From contig DATMGD010000071.1 of assembly GCA_035555855.1 (NCBI GenBank), positions 124,001 to 188,000 on the forward strand: DNA of 64,000 nucleotides. The letters are read 5' to 3'. The position numbers were made by a program, and so were the translations under genes. This DNA comes from Palsa-892 sp035555855 (GTDB lineage: Bacteria; Pseudomonadota; Alphaproteobacteria; Rhizobiales; Xanthobacteraceae). Of this stretch, positions 1-8,291 are shown one piece after another. The notes below the pieces were generated by a model that ran no database searches, was not told the origin of the DNA, and saw only the letters and a list, made by a program, of their open reading frames with translations. Positions within the stretch are counted from its first letter, which is position 1; each line of letters opens with the position of its first letter.

Positions 1-332
1 TCACCGTCGGCAGGCATATCGGCGATCAGCTCGACTTCGTCGATCGCCTGCAACTGCAGGCAGCTGAGTGCTGGCGGAACCGTCATATCCGCCAATGCTT
101 CAGCGGTTGCCGGCGCGTTGATTCGCAGCAGCGCCGGGTTGCCCGGCCCCGGCAAAACCGCAGCGCCTGAGGCCACGCTGCCGGTCACGTCCGGGACATT
201 TTGAGAGATCGCATGCAAGGCCGCATGCTCGTCGGCATTCAAGTCGGCATCGCCCACGGCTTGCGTCAGGGCGATCAGCCCCACCACCGCAGGCAGCAAC
301 AGGAGCGGGTTCATAACGACGGCCATGATCAT
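1..332 (-). CDS. Partial secreted protein of unknown function (C-terminus beyond left edge)
   Basis: An open frame on the minus strand starts with ATG at 332 and runs off the window edge without a stop (about 110 codons). AAGGA lies directly upstream, which decides the start; a second ATG two codons later is also possible. The first 25 or so residues (MIMAVVMNPLLLLPAVVGLI...) are hydrophobic and look like a Sec signal peptide or membrane anchor, followed by a fairly acidic segment. The many overlapping ORFs here are shadows. I do not recognise the family, so no function is proposed. Confidence 0.5.
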   Translation of the reverse strand, partial: MIMAVVMNPLLLLPAVVGLIALTQAVGDADLNADEHAALHAISQNVPDVTGSVASGAAVLPGPGNPALLRINAPATAEALADMTVPPALSCLQLQAIDEVELIADMPADG

Positions 333-684
333 ATTCCTTGTCTTCGTATTCGCGTCGCTGGCGCCGGATCACGAATGATCTTCATCAAGCAAGGCATGCA
401 GGCATTCGTTCCGCCGCTCACCGACGTTTGAACCGTGCCGACAGTTTCTTGCGAGGAACGTGCCAACTCTTGTGCGTGGCACAAATTTAGTCAGCTATTA
501 GAATTCCAAATCTAGAATGCAGAATTTAATAAAAAGTGAAAATCAAAACACCGGGCGCGAAAACCAAAAATCGAAAATCAATCGAATATTAGAATCTTGG
601 CCTCACAGTCGGTGGCGTAACGAAAGTGCCGATTTGATTGCGCATTTGCAATTGGAACCCATGCACTAATTTCCGGAGGCCCGG
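333..684. other. Divergent intergenic region, AT-rich core
   Basis: This 352-base gap separates the leftward secreted-protein gene from the rightward TetR gene. Bases about 485-600 are much richer in A and T than the surroundings and contain several AGAAT-type words (TTAGAATTCC near 499, TCTAGAATGC near 511, TTAGAATC near 590). It probably holds the promoters of both genes and perhaps the TetR operator. No convincing full palindrome or RNA gene was found. Confidence 0.4.
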
Positions 685-1272
685 ATGGGACGCCCCGCCC
701 GCTTCACCGACCACGATCTGATCGCCGCCACGACGCGCGTCGCGGCCCGCCTCGGCCCTGCCCAGACAACGCTCGCCTTGATCGCCAAAGAGGCACGGGC
801 GCCGGTCGGCTCGGTCTATCACCGCTACCCCTCGAAGGGTGCGCTCTTGGCCGAAGCCTGGATCGAAAGCGCGGCCGCCTTTGGCCTTCGCTTCCGCGCC
901 GTCCTCGCACAGGCCAAGACGATCGATCAGGCGTTGCAGGCCGCGCTCGTCACGCCGCAGTTCGCCCGCGACAACCACGCCGGCGGCGTCATCCTGTTCA
1001 CCCATCGCCGCGACGATTTCCTGGACGACGCGCCGGAAGAAAGCCGCAACCGGGCCGCGCAGCAAACTTCCGAAGTTCTCCATGAAGTTGCCGATGCCGC
1101 GAAGCGCCTTCTATCCACAGATCCGCGCGGCCGCGACAAGCTGAGCCTTGCGTTGATTGGCCTTCCCTATGGCGCTGTCCGCATGTTTCTTCCGCATGTG
1201 GTGCCGCCCGCCGATCTCGAGAGCGTCATCGCCGAGGCGGCACGTGCAGCGGTAGCTTCCTGTATCCACTGA
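685..1272 (+). CDS. TetR-family transcriptional regulator
   Basis: The 195-residue protein begins with a typical TetR DNA-binding domain: a helix-turn-helix at about residues 10-55 with ALIAKEARAPVGSVYHRYPS, close to the family pattern of an Ala-Gly turn followed by Y-x-[HY]-[FY]. The rest is a helical ligand-binding and dimerisation domain that cannot be assigned a ligand. CCGGAGG seven bases before ATG supports the start. The length is normal for the family. It stands alone upstream of the thiamine riboswitch; the regulated gene could be itself or the divergent secreted-protein gene, which is inference. Confidence 0.85.
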   Translation: MGRPARFTDHDLIAATTRVAARLGPAQTTLALIAKEARAPVGSVYHRYPSKGALLAEAWIESAAAFGLRFRAVLAQAKTIDQALQAALVTPQFARDNHAGGVILFTHRRDDFLDDAPEESRNRAAQQTSEVLHEVADAAKRLLSTDPRGRDKLSLALIGLPYGAVRMFLPHVVPPADLESVIAEAARAAVASCIH

Positions 1273-1310
1273 TTGCCCATTGAATCTGCGCGCCGAAAGG
1301 TCCAGATTGC

Positions 1311-1408
1311 CCCTGTTCCGAGGGGTGCCCGGCTGTCGGCCCGGGCTGAGATACCGAGAGTGGTGACCCTCCGAACCTGATCCGGGTCATGCCGGCGAAG
1401 GGACAGGG
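1311..1408 (+). promoter_or_regulatory. TPP (thiamine pyrophosphate) riboswitch, THI element
   Basis: The conserved THI-box words are in order: GGGGTGCC near 1322, GCTGAGAT near 1345 and ACCCTCCGAACCTGATC near 1366, then the ATGCCGGCGAAGGGA end. The closing P1 helix is visible: CCCTGTTCC (1311-1319) pairs with GGGACAGGG (1400-1408) with one G-U pair. The 3' strand of P1 and the adjacent GAAGGGA form the Shine-Dalgarno region of the ATG at 1411, so TPP binding would hide the ribosome site. This fits translational repression as known for thiC in other alphaproteobacteria. It controls the membrane protein at 1411 and, by coupling, thiC. Confidence 0.95.
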
Positions 1409-1410
1409 AC

Positions 1411-1872
1411 ATGCAAGGCTCGATTTTTTTGGCACGTTTGATCGGCCCCGTTTTGATTACGGTCGGCATTGCGCTCATTTTTAACTCCGACACATACCGC
1501 TATATGGCGGAACAATTTCTGGTCAGCTACGCGCTGATTTACGTCGCAGGCGTCATCGCCCTCTTCTCGGGCCTTGCCATCGTCAATCTGCACAACATCT
1601 GGCAGTGGAAATGGCCGGTGATTATCACCGTGCTCGGCTGGCTCTCGGTGGTTGGCGGCGCAATCCGCATCCTTGTTCCGCAGGAAGGCCAGATCATGGG
1701 CACGGCGATCGTCGGCCTCGATATCTGGCCGGGCATCCCTGGCCTCATCATGCTCGGTTTCGGCCTGTGGCTTTTCTACGAAGGCTACCTCGCCAACACG
1801 CTTCGTGCCCGCCGCGCGGCGGCCGCGAAACATTCCGCTCCCAAGCAAAGCGCCCCAAAACGCAAAAGGTGA
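1411..1872 (+). CDS. Small four-helix membrane protein under TPP riboswitch control
   Basis: The 153-residue protein has four predicted membrane segments (about residues 5-25, 37-61, 66-88 and 101-126) and a basic Ala/Lys/Arg-rich cytoplasmic-type tail. The core has NLHNIW followed by a WPVIITVLGWL stretch, which I associate with small uncharacterised inner-membrane proteins of alphaproteobacteria. Its ATG is two bases after the riboswitch P1 helix, so it is the first gene controlled by TPP, and thiC follows after only three bases. A role in uptake of thiamine or its pyrimidine moiety is inference from position alone; it resembles no thiamine transporter I know. Confidence 0.85.
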   Translation: MQGSIFLARLIGPVLITVGIALIFNSDTYRYMAEQFLVSYALIYVAGVIALFSGLAIVNLHNIWQWKWPVIITVLGWLSVVGGAIRILVPQEGQIMGTAIVGLDIWPGIPGLIMLGFGLWLFYEGYLANTLRARRAAAAKHSAPKQSAPKRKR

Positions 1873-1875
1873 ACT

Positions 1876-3768
1876 ATGAACGTCCATAATCGCGAGATCG
1901 CCACCCCGAAAGTCACCACGGGACCGGTCGTCGGCTCGAAAAAGATTTACTCGACGCCGGAGGCGGCTGCGGACGTTCGCGTGCCTTTGAAAGAGATCGC
2001 GCTGGATCCGTCGGCGAAAGAAGAGCCGGTTCGTGTTTATGACACCTCCGGGCCCTATACCGAGGAAAACGCCAAGATCGACGTCGAAAAGGGCCTGCCC
2101 CGCGCGCGCGCCGCGTGGGTGAAGGAGCGCGGCGGCATTGAGGAATACGACGGCCGCCCGATCCAGCCGGTCGATAACGGCAACGCGACCGGCAAGTATC
2201 TCGCCCGCGCGTTTCCCAACACGCCGAAGCCGATGCGCGCTTTGGACGGCAAGCCGATCACGCAATATGAATTCGCCAAGGCCGGCATCGTCACCAAGGA
2301 AATGATCTACGTCGCCGAGCGCGAAAACCTCGGCCGCAAGAAGATGCTCGATCGCGCCGAGGCCGCGATTGCCGACGGCGAAAGCTTCGGCGCGGATATT
2401 CCCGCCTTCATCACGCCGGAATTCGTCCGCGACGAGATCGCCAAGGGCCGCGCGATTATTCCGAGCAACATCAATCATAACGAGCTCGAGCCGATGATTA
2501 TCGGCCGCAACTTCCTCGTCAAAATCAACGCCAACATCGGCAACTCGGCCGTGACTTCTTCCGTCGAGGAAGAAATCGAGAAGATGGTGTGGGCGATCCG
2601 CTGGGGCGCCGACACCGTGATGGATCTCTCGACCGGCCGCAACATCCACAACACGCGCGAATGGATCCTGCGCAACTCGCCCGTCCCCATCGGCACCGTG
2701 CCGATCTATCAGGCGCTCGAGAAGGTCAACGGCGATCCCGTCAAGCTCGATTGGGAATGCTACAAGGACACACTGATCGAGCAGTGCGAACAGGGCGTCG
2801 ACTACTTCACGATCCACGCCGGCGTACGCCTCGCTTACGTGCCGCTCACGGCCAACCGCGTCACCGGCATCGTCTCGCGTGGCGGCTCGATCATGGCGAA
2901 GTGGTGCCTGTCGCGACACAAGGAAAGCTTCCTCTACGAACGCTTCGACGAAATCTGCGACATCATGCGCAAGTATGACGTCTCGTTCTCGCTCGGTGAC
3001 GGCCTGCGTCCAGGCTCGATCGCCGACGCCAACGACCGCGCGCAGTTCGCGGAACTCGAGACGCTTGGCGAGCTGACGCAGATCGCCTGGAAGAAGGGCT
3101 GTCAGGTCATGATCGAAGGCCCCGGCCATGTGCCGATGCACAAGATCAAGATCAACATGGACAAGCAGCTCAAGGAGTGCGGCGAAGCGCCGTTCTACAC
3201 GCTCGGGCCGCTGACGACCGACATCGCGCCGGGCTACGACCACATCACGTCCGGCATCGGGGCGGCGATGATCGGCTGGTTCGGCTGCGCGATGCTCTGC
3301 TACGTCACGCCGAAGGAGCACCTCGGCCTGCCGAACCGAGACGACGTCAAGGAAGGCGTCATCACCTACAAGATCGCGGCGCATGCCGCCGACCTCGCCA
3401 AGGGTCACCCGGCGGCACAGCTTCGCGACGATGCGCTGTCGCGCGCGCGTTTCGATTTCCGCTGGGAAGACCAGTTCAACCTCGGTCTTGACCCGGACAC
3501 GGCGCGCGCCTTCCACGACGAGACGCTGCCGAAGGAAGCCCACAAGGTCGCGCATTTCTGCTCGATGTGCGGACCGAAATTCTGCTCGATGAAAATCACG
3601 CAGGATGTGCGCGATTACGCTGCATCGCTCGGCGACAACGAGAAGGCGGCGCTTTATCCGGAGGCTGCACAAAAAGGCATGGCCGAGATGAGCGAGAAAT
3701 TCAAAAAGCTCGGCAATGAAGTGTATGTGGATGCGGACGCGGTGAAGGCGAGTAATAAGGCGTTTTAA
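1876..3768 (+). CDS. thiC: Phosphomethylpyrimidine synthase ThiC
   Basis: ThiC converts 5-aminoimidazole ribotide to 4-amino-5-hydroxymethyl-2-methylpyrimidine phosphate by radical SAM chemistry, the committed step of the thiamine pyrimidine branch. The 630-residue length is normal. The C-terminal CX2CX4C cluster motif (C562, C565, C570, in HFCSMCGPKFCSM) that binds the 4Fe-4S cluster is intact. The frame starts with ATG three bases after the upstream membrane gene; AAAAGG just upstream is the likely ribosome site, so translational coupling under the TPP riboswitch is likely. No other thiamine biosynthesis gene (thiE, thiG, thiO, thiD) lies in the window. Confidence 0.98.
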   Translation: MNVHNREIATPKVTTGPVVGSKKIYSTPEAAADVRVPLKEIALDPSAKEEPVRVYDTSGPYTEENAKIDVEKGLPRARAAWVKERGGIEEYDGRPIQPVDNGNATGKYLARAFPNTPKPMRALDGKPITQYEFAKAGIVTKEMIYVAERENLGRKKMLDRAEAAIADGESFGADIPAFITPEFVRDEIAKGRAIIPSNINHNELEPMIIGRNFLVKINANIGNSAVTSSVEEEIEKMVWAIRWGADTVMDLSTGRNIHNTREWILRNSPVPIGTVPIYQALEKVNGDPVKLDWECYKDTLIEQCEQGVDYFTIHAGVRLAYVPLTANRVTGIVSRGGSIMAKWCLSRHKESFLYERFDEICDIMRKYDVSFSLGDGLRPGSIADANDRAQFAELETLGELTQIAWKKGCQVMIEGPGHVPMHKIKINMDKQLKECGEAPFYTLGPLTTDIAPGYDHITSGIGAAMIGWFGCAMLCYVTPKEHLGLPNRDDVKEGVITYKIAAHAADLAKGHPAAQLRDDALSRARFDFRWEDQFNLGLDPDTARAFHDETLPKEAHKVAHFCSMCGPKFCSMKITQDVRDYAASLGDNEKAALYPEAAQKGMAEMSEKFKKLGNEVYVDADAVKASNKAF

Positions 3769-3792
3769 TAGAAATAGATTTTCTGCTCATCT

Positions 3793-3819
3793 AAACGGGG
3801 CGCCTTGTGCGCCCCGTTT
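3793..3819 (+). terminator. Rho-independent terminator after thiC
   Basis: AAACGGGGCGC and GCGCCCCGTTT form a perfect 11-bp stem around a five-base loop, 25 bases after the thiC stop. The stem ends in TTT. It should end the riboswitch operon. Confidence 0.8.
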
Positions 3820-3893
3820 GCTTAACTGCTAAACAGCAAGCCGTGCAATTATCCTCCGCTTCGGTGCGAAACCGCAAAATCGGGGCTATCATT

Positions 3894-4397
3894 ATGAATT
3901 CTCTTTCTTCGCTCACTCCGAACGCCACCCGCATCGCAGCGTTTGCCGCCCTCACCGCCCTCGCCCTCGCCCCCCACGCATTCGCCCGCGATGTCGGCGC
4001 GGAAGCTGCCAAGCCCACCGCGCCTTCAACGCCGCCCGCACAAACCGGCGGCTATCCGGCCGTGCCCCTGCTCTCGACCAGCAAGACCATCGTCGGCGAA
4101 ACGATCCGCTATCCCCGCACCGGCGAAGCGCATGTGACGGCGGCGATCTTCACGCTGGAGCCCGGCGGCAAGTCGATCCTGCACAAGCACGGCGTGCCGC
4201 TGTTCGCCTATATCCTCGAGGGCGAGCTCACCGTCGATTACGGCAAGCACGGCACGCGCACCTACAAGAAGGGTGACTCGCTGATGGAGGCGATGAACGT
4301 CGCCCATTTCAGCGTCAACAACGGCGCCGAACCGGTGCGGTTGCTCGCGGTCTATATGGGCGCCAAGGGCGCGAAGGATGTCGTGCCGGTGAAGTGA
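3894..4397 (+). CDS. Secreted cupin-domain protein
   Basis: Starting at the ATG at 3894 the protein has 167 residues, with a Sec signal peptide (to about residue 31, ALAPHAFA-RD). A longer frame from 3807 would start inside the thiC terminator and is unlikely. A single cupin barrel follows, with metal-type histidines H97 and H99 in LHKHG, and LEGELTVDYG and AHFSV in the expected places. Small periplasmic cupins of this type have no settled function. It stands alone between the thiC terminator and a methyltransferase gene. Confidence 0.75.
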   Translation: MNSLSSLTPNATRIAAFAALTALALAPHAFARDVGAEAAKPTAPSTPPAQTGGYPAVPLLSTSKTIVGETIRYPRTGEAHVTAAIFTLEPGGKSILHKHGVPLFAYILEGELTVDYGKHGTRTYKKGDSLMEAMNVAHFSVNNGAEPVRLLAVYMGAKGAKDVVPVK

Positions 4398-4555
4398 GGG
4401 ACAACCGTCCCGGAACGGCACAAGGTTCACGTCTGTTCTCAAAAGAACGAATCGGGCCCGCGGATTTTTCCCGAATCGAATCTGAAGAGAGTGTTACTTT
4501 GCGCGGCAATCGCCACGATTGCGGAAAAATTTTCGCCTGACGGAGACGCCAGCAG

Positions 4556-5173
4556 ATGTCCGGCAACCCCGATCTCGATCACTGGGAAGCGCGCTTCGCT
4601 TCGGAGGAGTATCGCTTCGGCAAGGAGCCGAACGAATTTCTCGTACGCTGCAAACCGCTTTTGCCGCGCACGGGAAAGGTGCTCGCGGTCGCCGATGGCG
4701 AAGGGCGAAACGGCGTCTGGCTCGCGCAGCAGGGGCTTGAAGTCACGTCGACCGATTTCTCGCCGTCAGCACAAGCCAAGGCGAGAAAGCTCGCCACCGA
4801 GCGCAACGTCAGCGTCAACTTCATCGAGGCCGACGCACACGAATGGAATTATCCCGAGGAAGCCTTCGACGTCGTCGTCGAGATCTTCACGCAGTTCAGC
4901 ACGCCGGATAAGCGTCCAAAGAAATGGGCCGGCATGCGGCGCGCGCTCAAGCGCGACGGCCTGCTGATCATCCAGGGCTACACGCCGAAGCAGCTCGAAT
5001 ACGGCACCGGCGGCCCGAGGAATGTCGAACAACTCTATACACGCGAAATGCTCGAGTGCGCCTGGGGCGATTTCACTGAGATGAATATCGTCGAGGAGGA
5101 ACGCGAATTGCAGGAAGGCCCCGGCCATTCCGGCATATCTGCGACCATCGGGTTGACAGCGCGGAAGCCGTGA
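4556..5173 (+). CDS. Class I SAM-dependent methyltransferase (TehB-like)
   Basis: The 205-residue protein has a Rossmann methyltransferase fold: motif I is AVADGEGRNGVWLAQQG (about residues 43-60), then VTSTDFSP with the acidic SAM-ribose contact, and FIEADAHEW as the adenine-binding region. This looks like the small TehB or tellurite/thiopurine-type branch, whose substrates vary. GGAGAC upstream of the ATG supports the start. The substrate cannot be read from the sequence. Confidence 0.85.
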   Translation: MSGNPDLDHWEARFASEEYRFGKEPNEFLVRCKPLLPRTGKVLAVADGEGRNGVWLAQQGLEVTSTDFSPSAQAKARKLATERNVSVNFIEADAHEWNYPEEAFDVVVEIFTQFSTPDKRPKKWAGMRRALKRDGLLIIQGYTPKQLEYGTGGPRNVEQLYTREMLECAWGDFTEMNIVEEERELQEGPGHSGISATIGLTARKP

Positions 5174-5188
5174 CGCGAAGATAGCATC

Positions 5189-5389
5189 ATGAGCAGCCAG
5201 TACGTCACCCTGCCCGAACTCGACAAGCAGATCGCGATCGTGCGCGACAACATCCGCCAGATCACCGAACAGGCGGCGGCGCAATCGGGTGCCGGCGACG
5301 AAGATCGCAACGCCGACCGGATCGCGCAGCAGCAGGAAGAACTCGACCGGCTTCTGAAGCTGCGCGAAGAATTGACCGCGAAAAAATAG
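5189..5389 (+). CDS. Small coiled-coil protein
   Basis: A 66-residue protein begins 15 bases after the methyltransferase stop, so the two are probably co-transcribed. It is almost entirely helical, with heptad-like leucine/isoleucine spacing at both ends (LDKQIAIVRDNIRQI, LDRLLKLREELTAK) and an acidic centre. No motif shows a function. Confidence 0.65.
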   Translation: MSSQYVTLPELDKQIAIVRDNIRQITEQAAAQSGAGDEDRNADRIAQQQEELDRLLKLREELTAKK

Positions 5390-5605
5390 CGGCCGCCCTT
5401 ATTCGAAAATCGCCGAGCCTTTGGCAGGGCAAGATCGCTATCCCGATCAACGGCTTCCGGCCTGATCGGTGTTTGGCGCGTTGGCGCTGTTCAGCCCGCA
5501 GGGACAGGCATAGGATCGCCCGGCCGGAGCCGATACCCGGCCACCCGAAGCTTACCGTTCGCCTGACAAGTTCACCTAGCAAATTCACCTGCCAAGGAGG
5601 ACAAG

Positions 5606-5818
5606 ATGCAACGGAAATTCGTCGATTGCCGTGCTTTCCCGAGCGAGAAGAAGTGCACGGTCGCAATCAGTGCCGACACCGAGGACGAACTGCTCGAAGT
5701 TGCCGTACAGCATGCCGTGTCCGTTCATGGACACAAAGACACGCCCGAGCTGCGCAACATGGTCCGCAGCATCATGCAAAACGGCATGCCGCCGGCTGAA
5801 GCGCCGCACGCCGCGTAA
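5606..5818 (+). CDS. DUF1059-like small protein
   Basis: The 70-residue protein has the layout of the DUF1059 family: an N-terminal strand with two cysteines (VDCRAFPSEKKC), an ADTEDELLEVAVQHAVSVHG helix and a HKDTPELRNMVRSIM helix. Its role is unknown, although such genes are often stress-induced. AAGGAGG is placed six bases before ATG. A strong hairpin terminator follows the stop. Confidence 0.75.
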   Translation: MQRKFVDCRAFPSEKKCTVAISADTEDELLEVAVQHAVSVHGHKDTPELRNMVRSIMQNGMPPAEAPHAA

Positions 5819-5836
5819 GCGGCCAGCCAATACAAA

Positions 5837-5864
5837 AAAGCGGGAAGCTTTCGCTTCCCGCTTT
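5837..5864. terminator. Bidirectional terminator between convergent genes
   Basis: AAAGCGGGAAGC and GCTTCCCGCTTT form a perfect 12-bp stem with a TTTC loop. There is an A-run on one side and T-rich sequence on the other, so it can serve the DUF1059-like gene (+) and the hydrolase gene at 5891 (-). The same 26-base core recurs at 7063-7088. Confidence 0.8.
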
Positions 5865-5890
5865 CTCTTTCGAGAACCGCTACGCCGCCG

Positions 5891-6937
5891 TCAATACGGC
5901 GCCTTGGTCTTCTTGAATTTGCCCGTCACATCGCCCGCCAGCGAAATGCTGTCCGGATCGAGCATCATCACCGGCGCGCCGGACTTCAGGTTGAACTTGG
6001 TGAGATCGGCCCACACGAGACTCGGCGCGTTCGAGAGTTCGAAGAAATACCAGCGTTTACCGAGATCGATCGCCGTCCGGTACTCGGTGTTGTAGATGCC
6101 GAAGCCCTTATAGGGCGCGCCGAACGGCACCGAGACGTTACGCGCGATCGCGAGCACGCCCGCCACCGCCTCTCGATCGTTCTTCGGTTCCGGTAGCATA
6201 GCCGAATAGTAAGTGGCGCGCTGGAAACGATCCTCGGGATTCACATTGCCCGGCAGCGGCATCGTGCTCGAAGGCTTCGAGAAATCCTGTTTCTTCAGGA
6301 GCGCGAGCTGATCGTCGTATTTCGGATCGTTCGTCATGATGGTGTATTGGCGGCCGTGATGGATCAGCGGCTTGCCGTCGATATATTCGACGATCGCGGA
6401 ATCGCCGCTCGCGTCTTCCATCGCGAGATGCACGTTCGCCTTATGGCCGCGCGCCTCGACCGGAACGATCTGCACTTTTTCGAGAACCTTCAGTGCTTCT
6501 TCCACGCTTGCGGCGTTGTCGAGCACATATTGCCCCCACAGCCCCGCATGCAGGCCGGGCTTCTTCGCATCGCGCGGGCCGAAATCCGTGGCATTCAGAT
6601 AGAGAAGATGGATGCCGAGGCCCTTCTCGTTCACGCCATCCACCGCGCCGAGGCCGTAGATCGTCGTGACGATGCTGCCGTATTTCGCCGTCCACTTGGC
6701 AGGGTTTTCCTTTACTGCCCGCTCGGGCCCCTGCCCGACCAGGCCGCCGTCATGTTTCGTGCCGCGTGGAAAGACCGTTAGTTTCGGTTCAGTGCTTTCC
6801 GGCCAGTCCATCGTGCGGCTGACCAGAACCGAGAGCTTGTTGTTATTCCAAAGAATACGCGTGCAAGCGTCGGAGGTCTGCACGAGAGCAAACAAGGCTG
6901 CAGCGCCTGCGACCACAGGCAGTATTCGGCTTTTCAT
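5891..6937 (-). CDS. Secreted linear-amide C-N hydrolase (choloylglycine hydrolase / penicillin V acylase family)
   Basis: With the ATG at 6937, preceded by AAAGGA, the protein has 348 residues. An upstream extension to 6988 lacks a ribosome site. The signal peptide ends at SDA and the next residue is Cys25, which would become the N-terminal nucleophile after cleavage, as in Ntn hydrolases of this family. Arg41 in VSRTMDW is the second family signature. Such enzymes cleave linear amides such as penicillin V, conjugated bile salts or acyl-homoserine lactones; the substrate here is unknown. It is monocistronic. Confidence 0.85.
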   Translation of the reverse strand: MKSRILPVVAGAAALFALVQTSDACTRILWNNNKLSVLVSRTMDWPESTEPKLTVFPRGTKHDGGLVGQGPERAVKENPAKWTAKYGSIVTTIYGLGAVDGVNEKGLGIHLLYLNATDFGPRDAKKPGLHAGLWGQYVLDNAASVEEALKVLEKVQIVPVEARGHKANVHLAMEDASGDSAIVEYIDGKPLIHHGRQYTIMTNDPKYDDQLALLKKQDFSKPSSTMPLPGNVNPEDRFQRATYYSAMLPEPKNDREAVAGVLAIARNVSVPFGAPYKGFGIYNTEYRTAIDLGKRWYFFELSNAPSLVWADLTKFNLKSGAPVMMLDPDSISLAGDVTGKFKKTKAPY

Positions 6938-7062
6938 AAAGCATCCTTTCCATGGGACAGCGATAAGAAGCCAACGATATGCAACCAAACTGTATTATCC
7001 AAATGATTGGCTGGAACAAAATGAATCAAATGCAACCGCGCAATCGCTCCACTCAATAAAAA

Positions 7063-7088
7063 AAGCGGGAAGCTTTCGCTTCCCGCTT
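7063..7088 (-). terminator. Terminator after the 7114-7560 gene
   Basis: An 11-bp perfect stem with a TTTC loop; read on the minus strand it is followed by seven Ts. The stem-loop is identical in sequence to the one at 5838-5863. Confidence 0.8.
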
Positions 7089-7113
7089 GTTGTTTTCGAG
7101 ATCGTCTGGCGCG

Positions 7114-7560
7114 TTAGCGCAGCGAAATCGCCATGCCGGAGAGATCGGCATTGATCTGCGCACCGACCTGCTTGCCCGAAAGGCGCAGCGTCGCGCCCTT
7201 CTCGTTCCGGAGCACGATCACCTGCGCGCCGGGACCGAACGCACCGCCCGCACCGACCGCACCGTACACGCCCGCGACATCCGACGGACGATAGACGTTC
7301 GAAACCGTGCCGCGGAACCAGGTCTTCGAGCCGCCGAACACGAGGCCGGCGGAAATGCCGCCGATGGTGATCGGATAGCTACGGCCGCGGCAGTTCATGG
7401 TGCCGCTACCGCCCGAACCGCCGATGAACCAACCCGCCTTGAACACGCTGAAACGGATGTTGCAGGTGTCGGCATGAGCTGCCGGCGCCGTCGCAAAGCC
7501 GACGCCCGCAACCGCGGCAAGCGCGAACAACGAGGTGCGAATACGGGATGAAACCTTCAT
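7114..7560 (-). CDS. Secreted protein, DUF992- or EipA-like
   Basis: From the ATG at 7560, preceded by AGGAGAGGG, the protein has 148 residues with a clear signal peptide cut near AHA-DTC. The mature part has two cysteines (CNI, MNC) and glycine-rich strands (GGISAGLVFGGSKTWFRG, VYGAVGAGGAFGPGAQ) ending in ADLSGMAISLR. This resembles the small periplasmic DUF992 or DUF1134/EipA proteins common in Hyphomicrobiales; I cannot decide between them. The longer frame back to 7737 has no signal at its start. Confidence 0.7.
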   Translation of the reverse strand: MKVSSRIRTSLFALAAVAGVGFATAPAAHADTCNIRFSVFKAGWFIGGSGGSGTMNCRGRSYPITIGGISAGLVFGGSKTWFRGTVSNVYRPSDVAGVYGAVGAGGAFGPGAQVIVLRNEKGATLRLSGKQVGAQINADLSGMAISLR

Positions 7561-7857
7561 GAGAACCCTCTCCTTTGTGAAACCCATCAATGGCGAATGC
7601 CGGTGTTGCCTGCATAAAACCGCCTTATAGGCGGCTGGTTCCATGTCGAAAATTTGGCAATTGTGGCAGCCGTCACCTAATTTAGCCCAAACCCCAAGGA
7701 ATTTCACGGCTTTGCAGCCGGAGGCCCCAATCGGCACGAATTACAACCGGGCAGGTATGGCAAACGGGCGGTAAACCTACTTTCAGTCATGCTGGAACTG
7801 ATGCCGCCGGTGGCCGTTGCCGACGCAAATACCCGCCTCAACCGATCAAGGTGCTTC

Positions 7858-8112
7858 ATGGCCCATGTCATCTATCGCGTCGTCCGCCACGATGAGGGCT
7901 GGGCCTATACGGCAAACGGTACGTTTTCCGAACGCTTCAACTCGCACAAGGAAGCGCTGGAAGCTGCCCATCGAGCCGCGCGCGAGCAGCGCATGCCGGG
8001 CAATACGCACGTCATCGAATACGAGGATGCGGCCGGAAAGTGGCACAGCGAAACGGCATCAGGATCCGATCGGCCGGAAACCGGCGTCGAGGATAGCCCT
8101 TCGTCTGCTTGA
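7858..8112 (+). CDS. DUF2188-like small protein
   Basis: From the ATG at 7858 (CAAGG upstream) the protein has 84 residues. VIYRVVRHDEGWAY, a helix rich in Ala/Glu (KEALEAAHRAAREQ) and VIEYEDAAGKWHSE match the beta-alpha-beta layout of DUF2188 proteins. The tail is acidic and Ser-rich. Function unknown. Confidence 0.65.
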   Translation: MAHVIYRVVRHDEGWAYTANGTFSERFNSHKEALEAAHRAAREQRMPGNTHVIEYEDAAGKWHSETASGSDRPETGVEDSPSSA

Positions 8113-8291
8113 CTCCGCGCGTAACCGCACTAGCTTTGAACGATGGTTCCGAACGCTGATCGCATTTCTATTCGCGCGGGCCGCCTGCACGCAGGCGGTT
8201 AACCGGCCGGCTGCACGCCGTCCGGAACGATTTCGTTCATCCTCCATTTCACATTTCGCAAAGTAGCCAGGAAGGATTCCGCGAGGAAACC

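Noticed and set aside
485..600. AT-rich patch as a sign of horizontal transfer
   Set aside because: It is a short divergent promoter region; AT-rich promoters are normal in GC-rich genomes.
1387..3672. 761-codon open frame on the minus strand across thiC
   Set aside because: It is antisense to an intact thiC and the TPP riboswitch, and its Arg/Asp/Val-rich composition is typical of GC-rich shadow frames.
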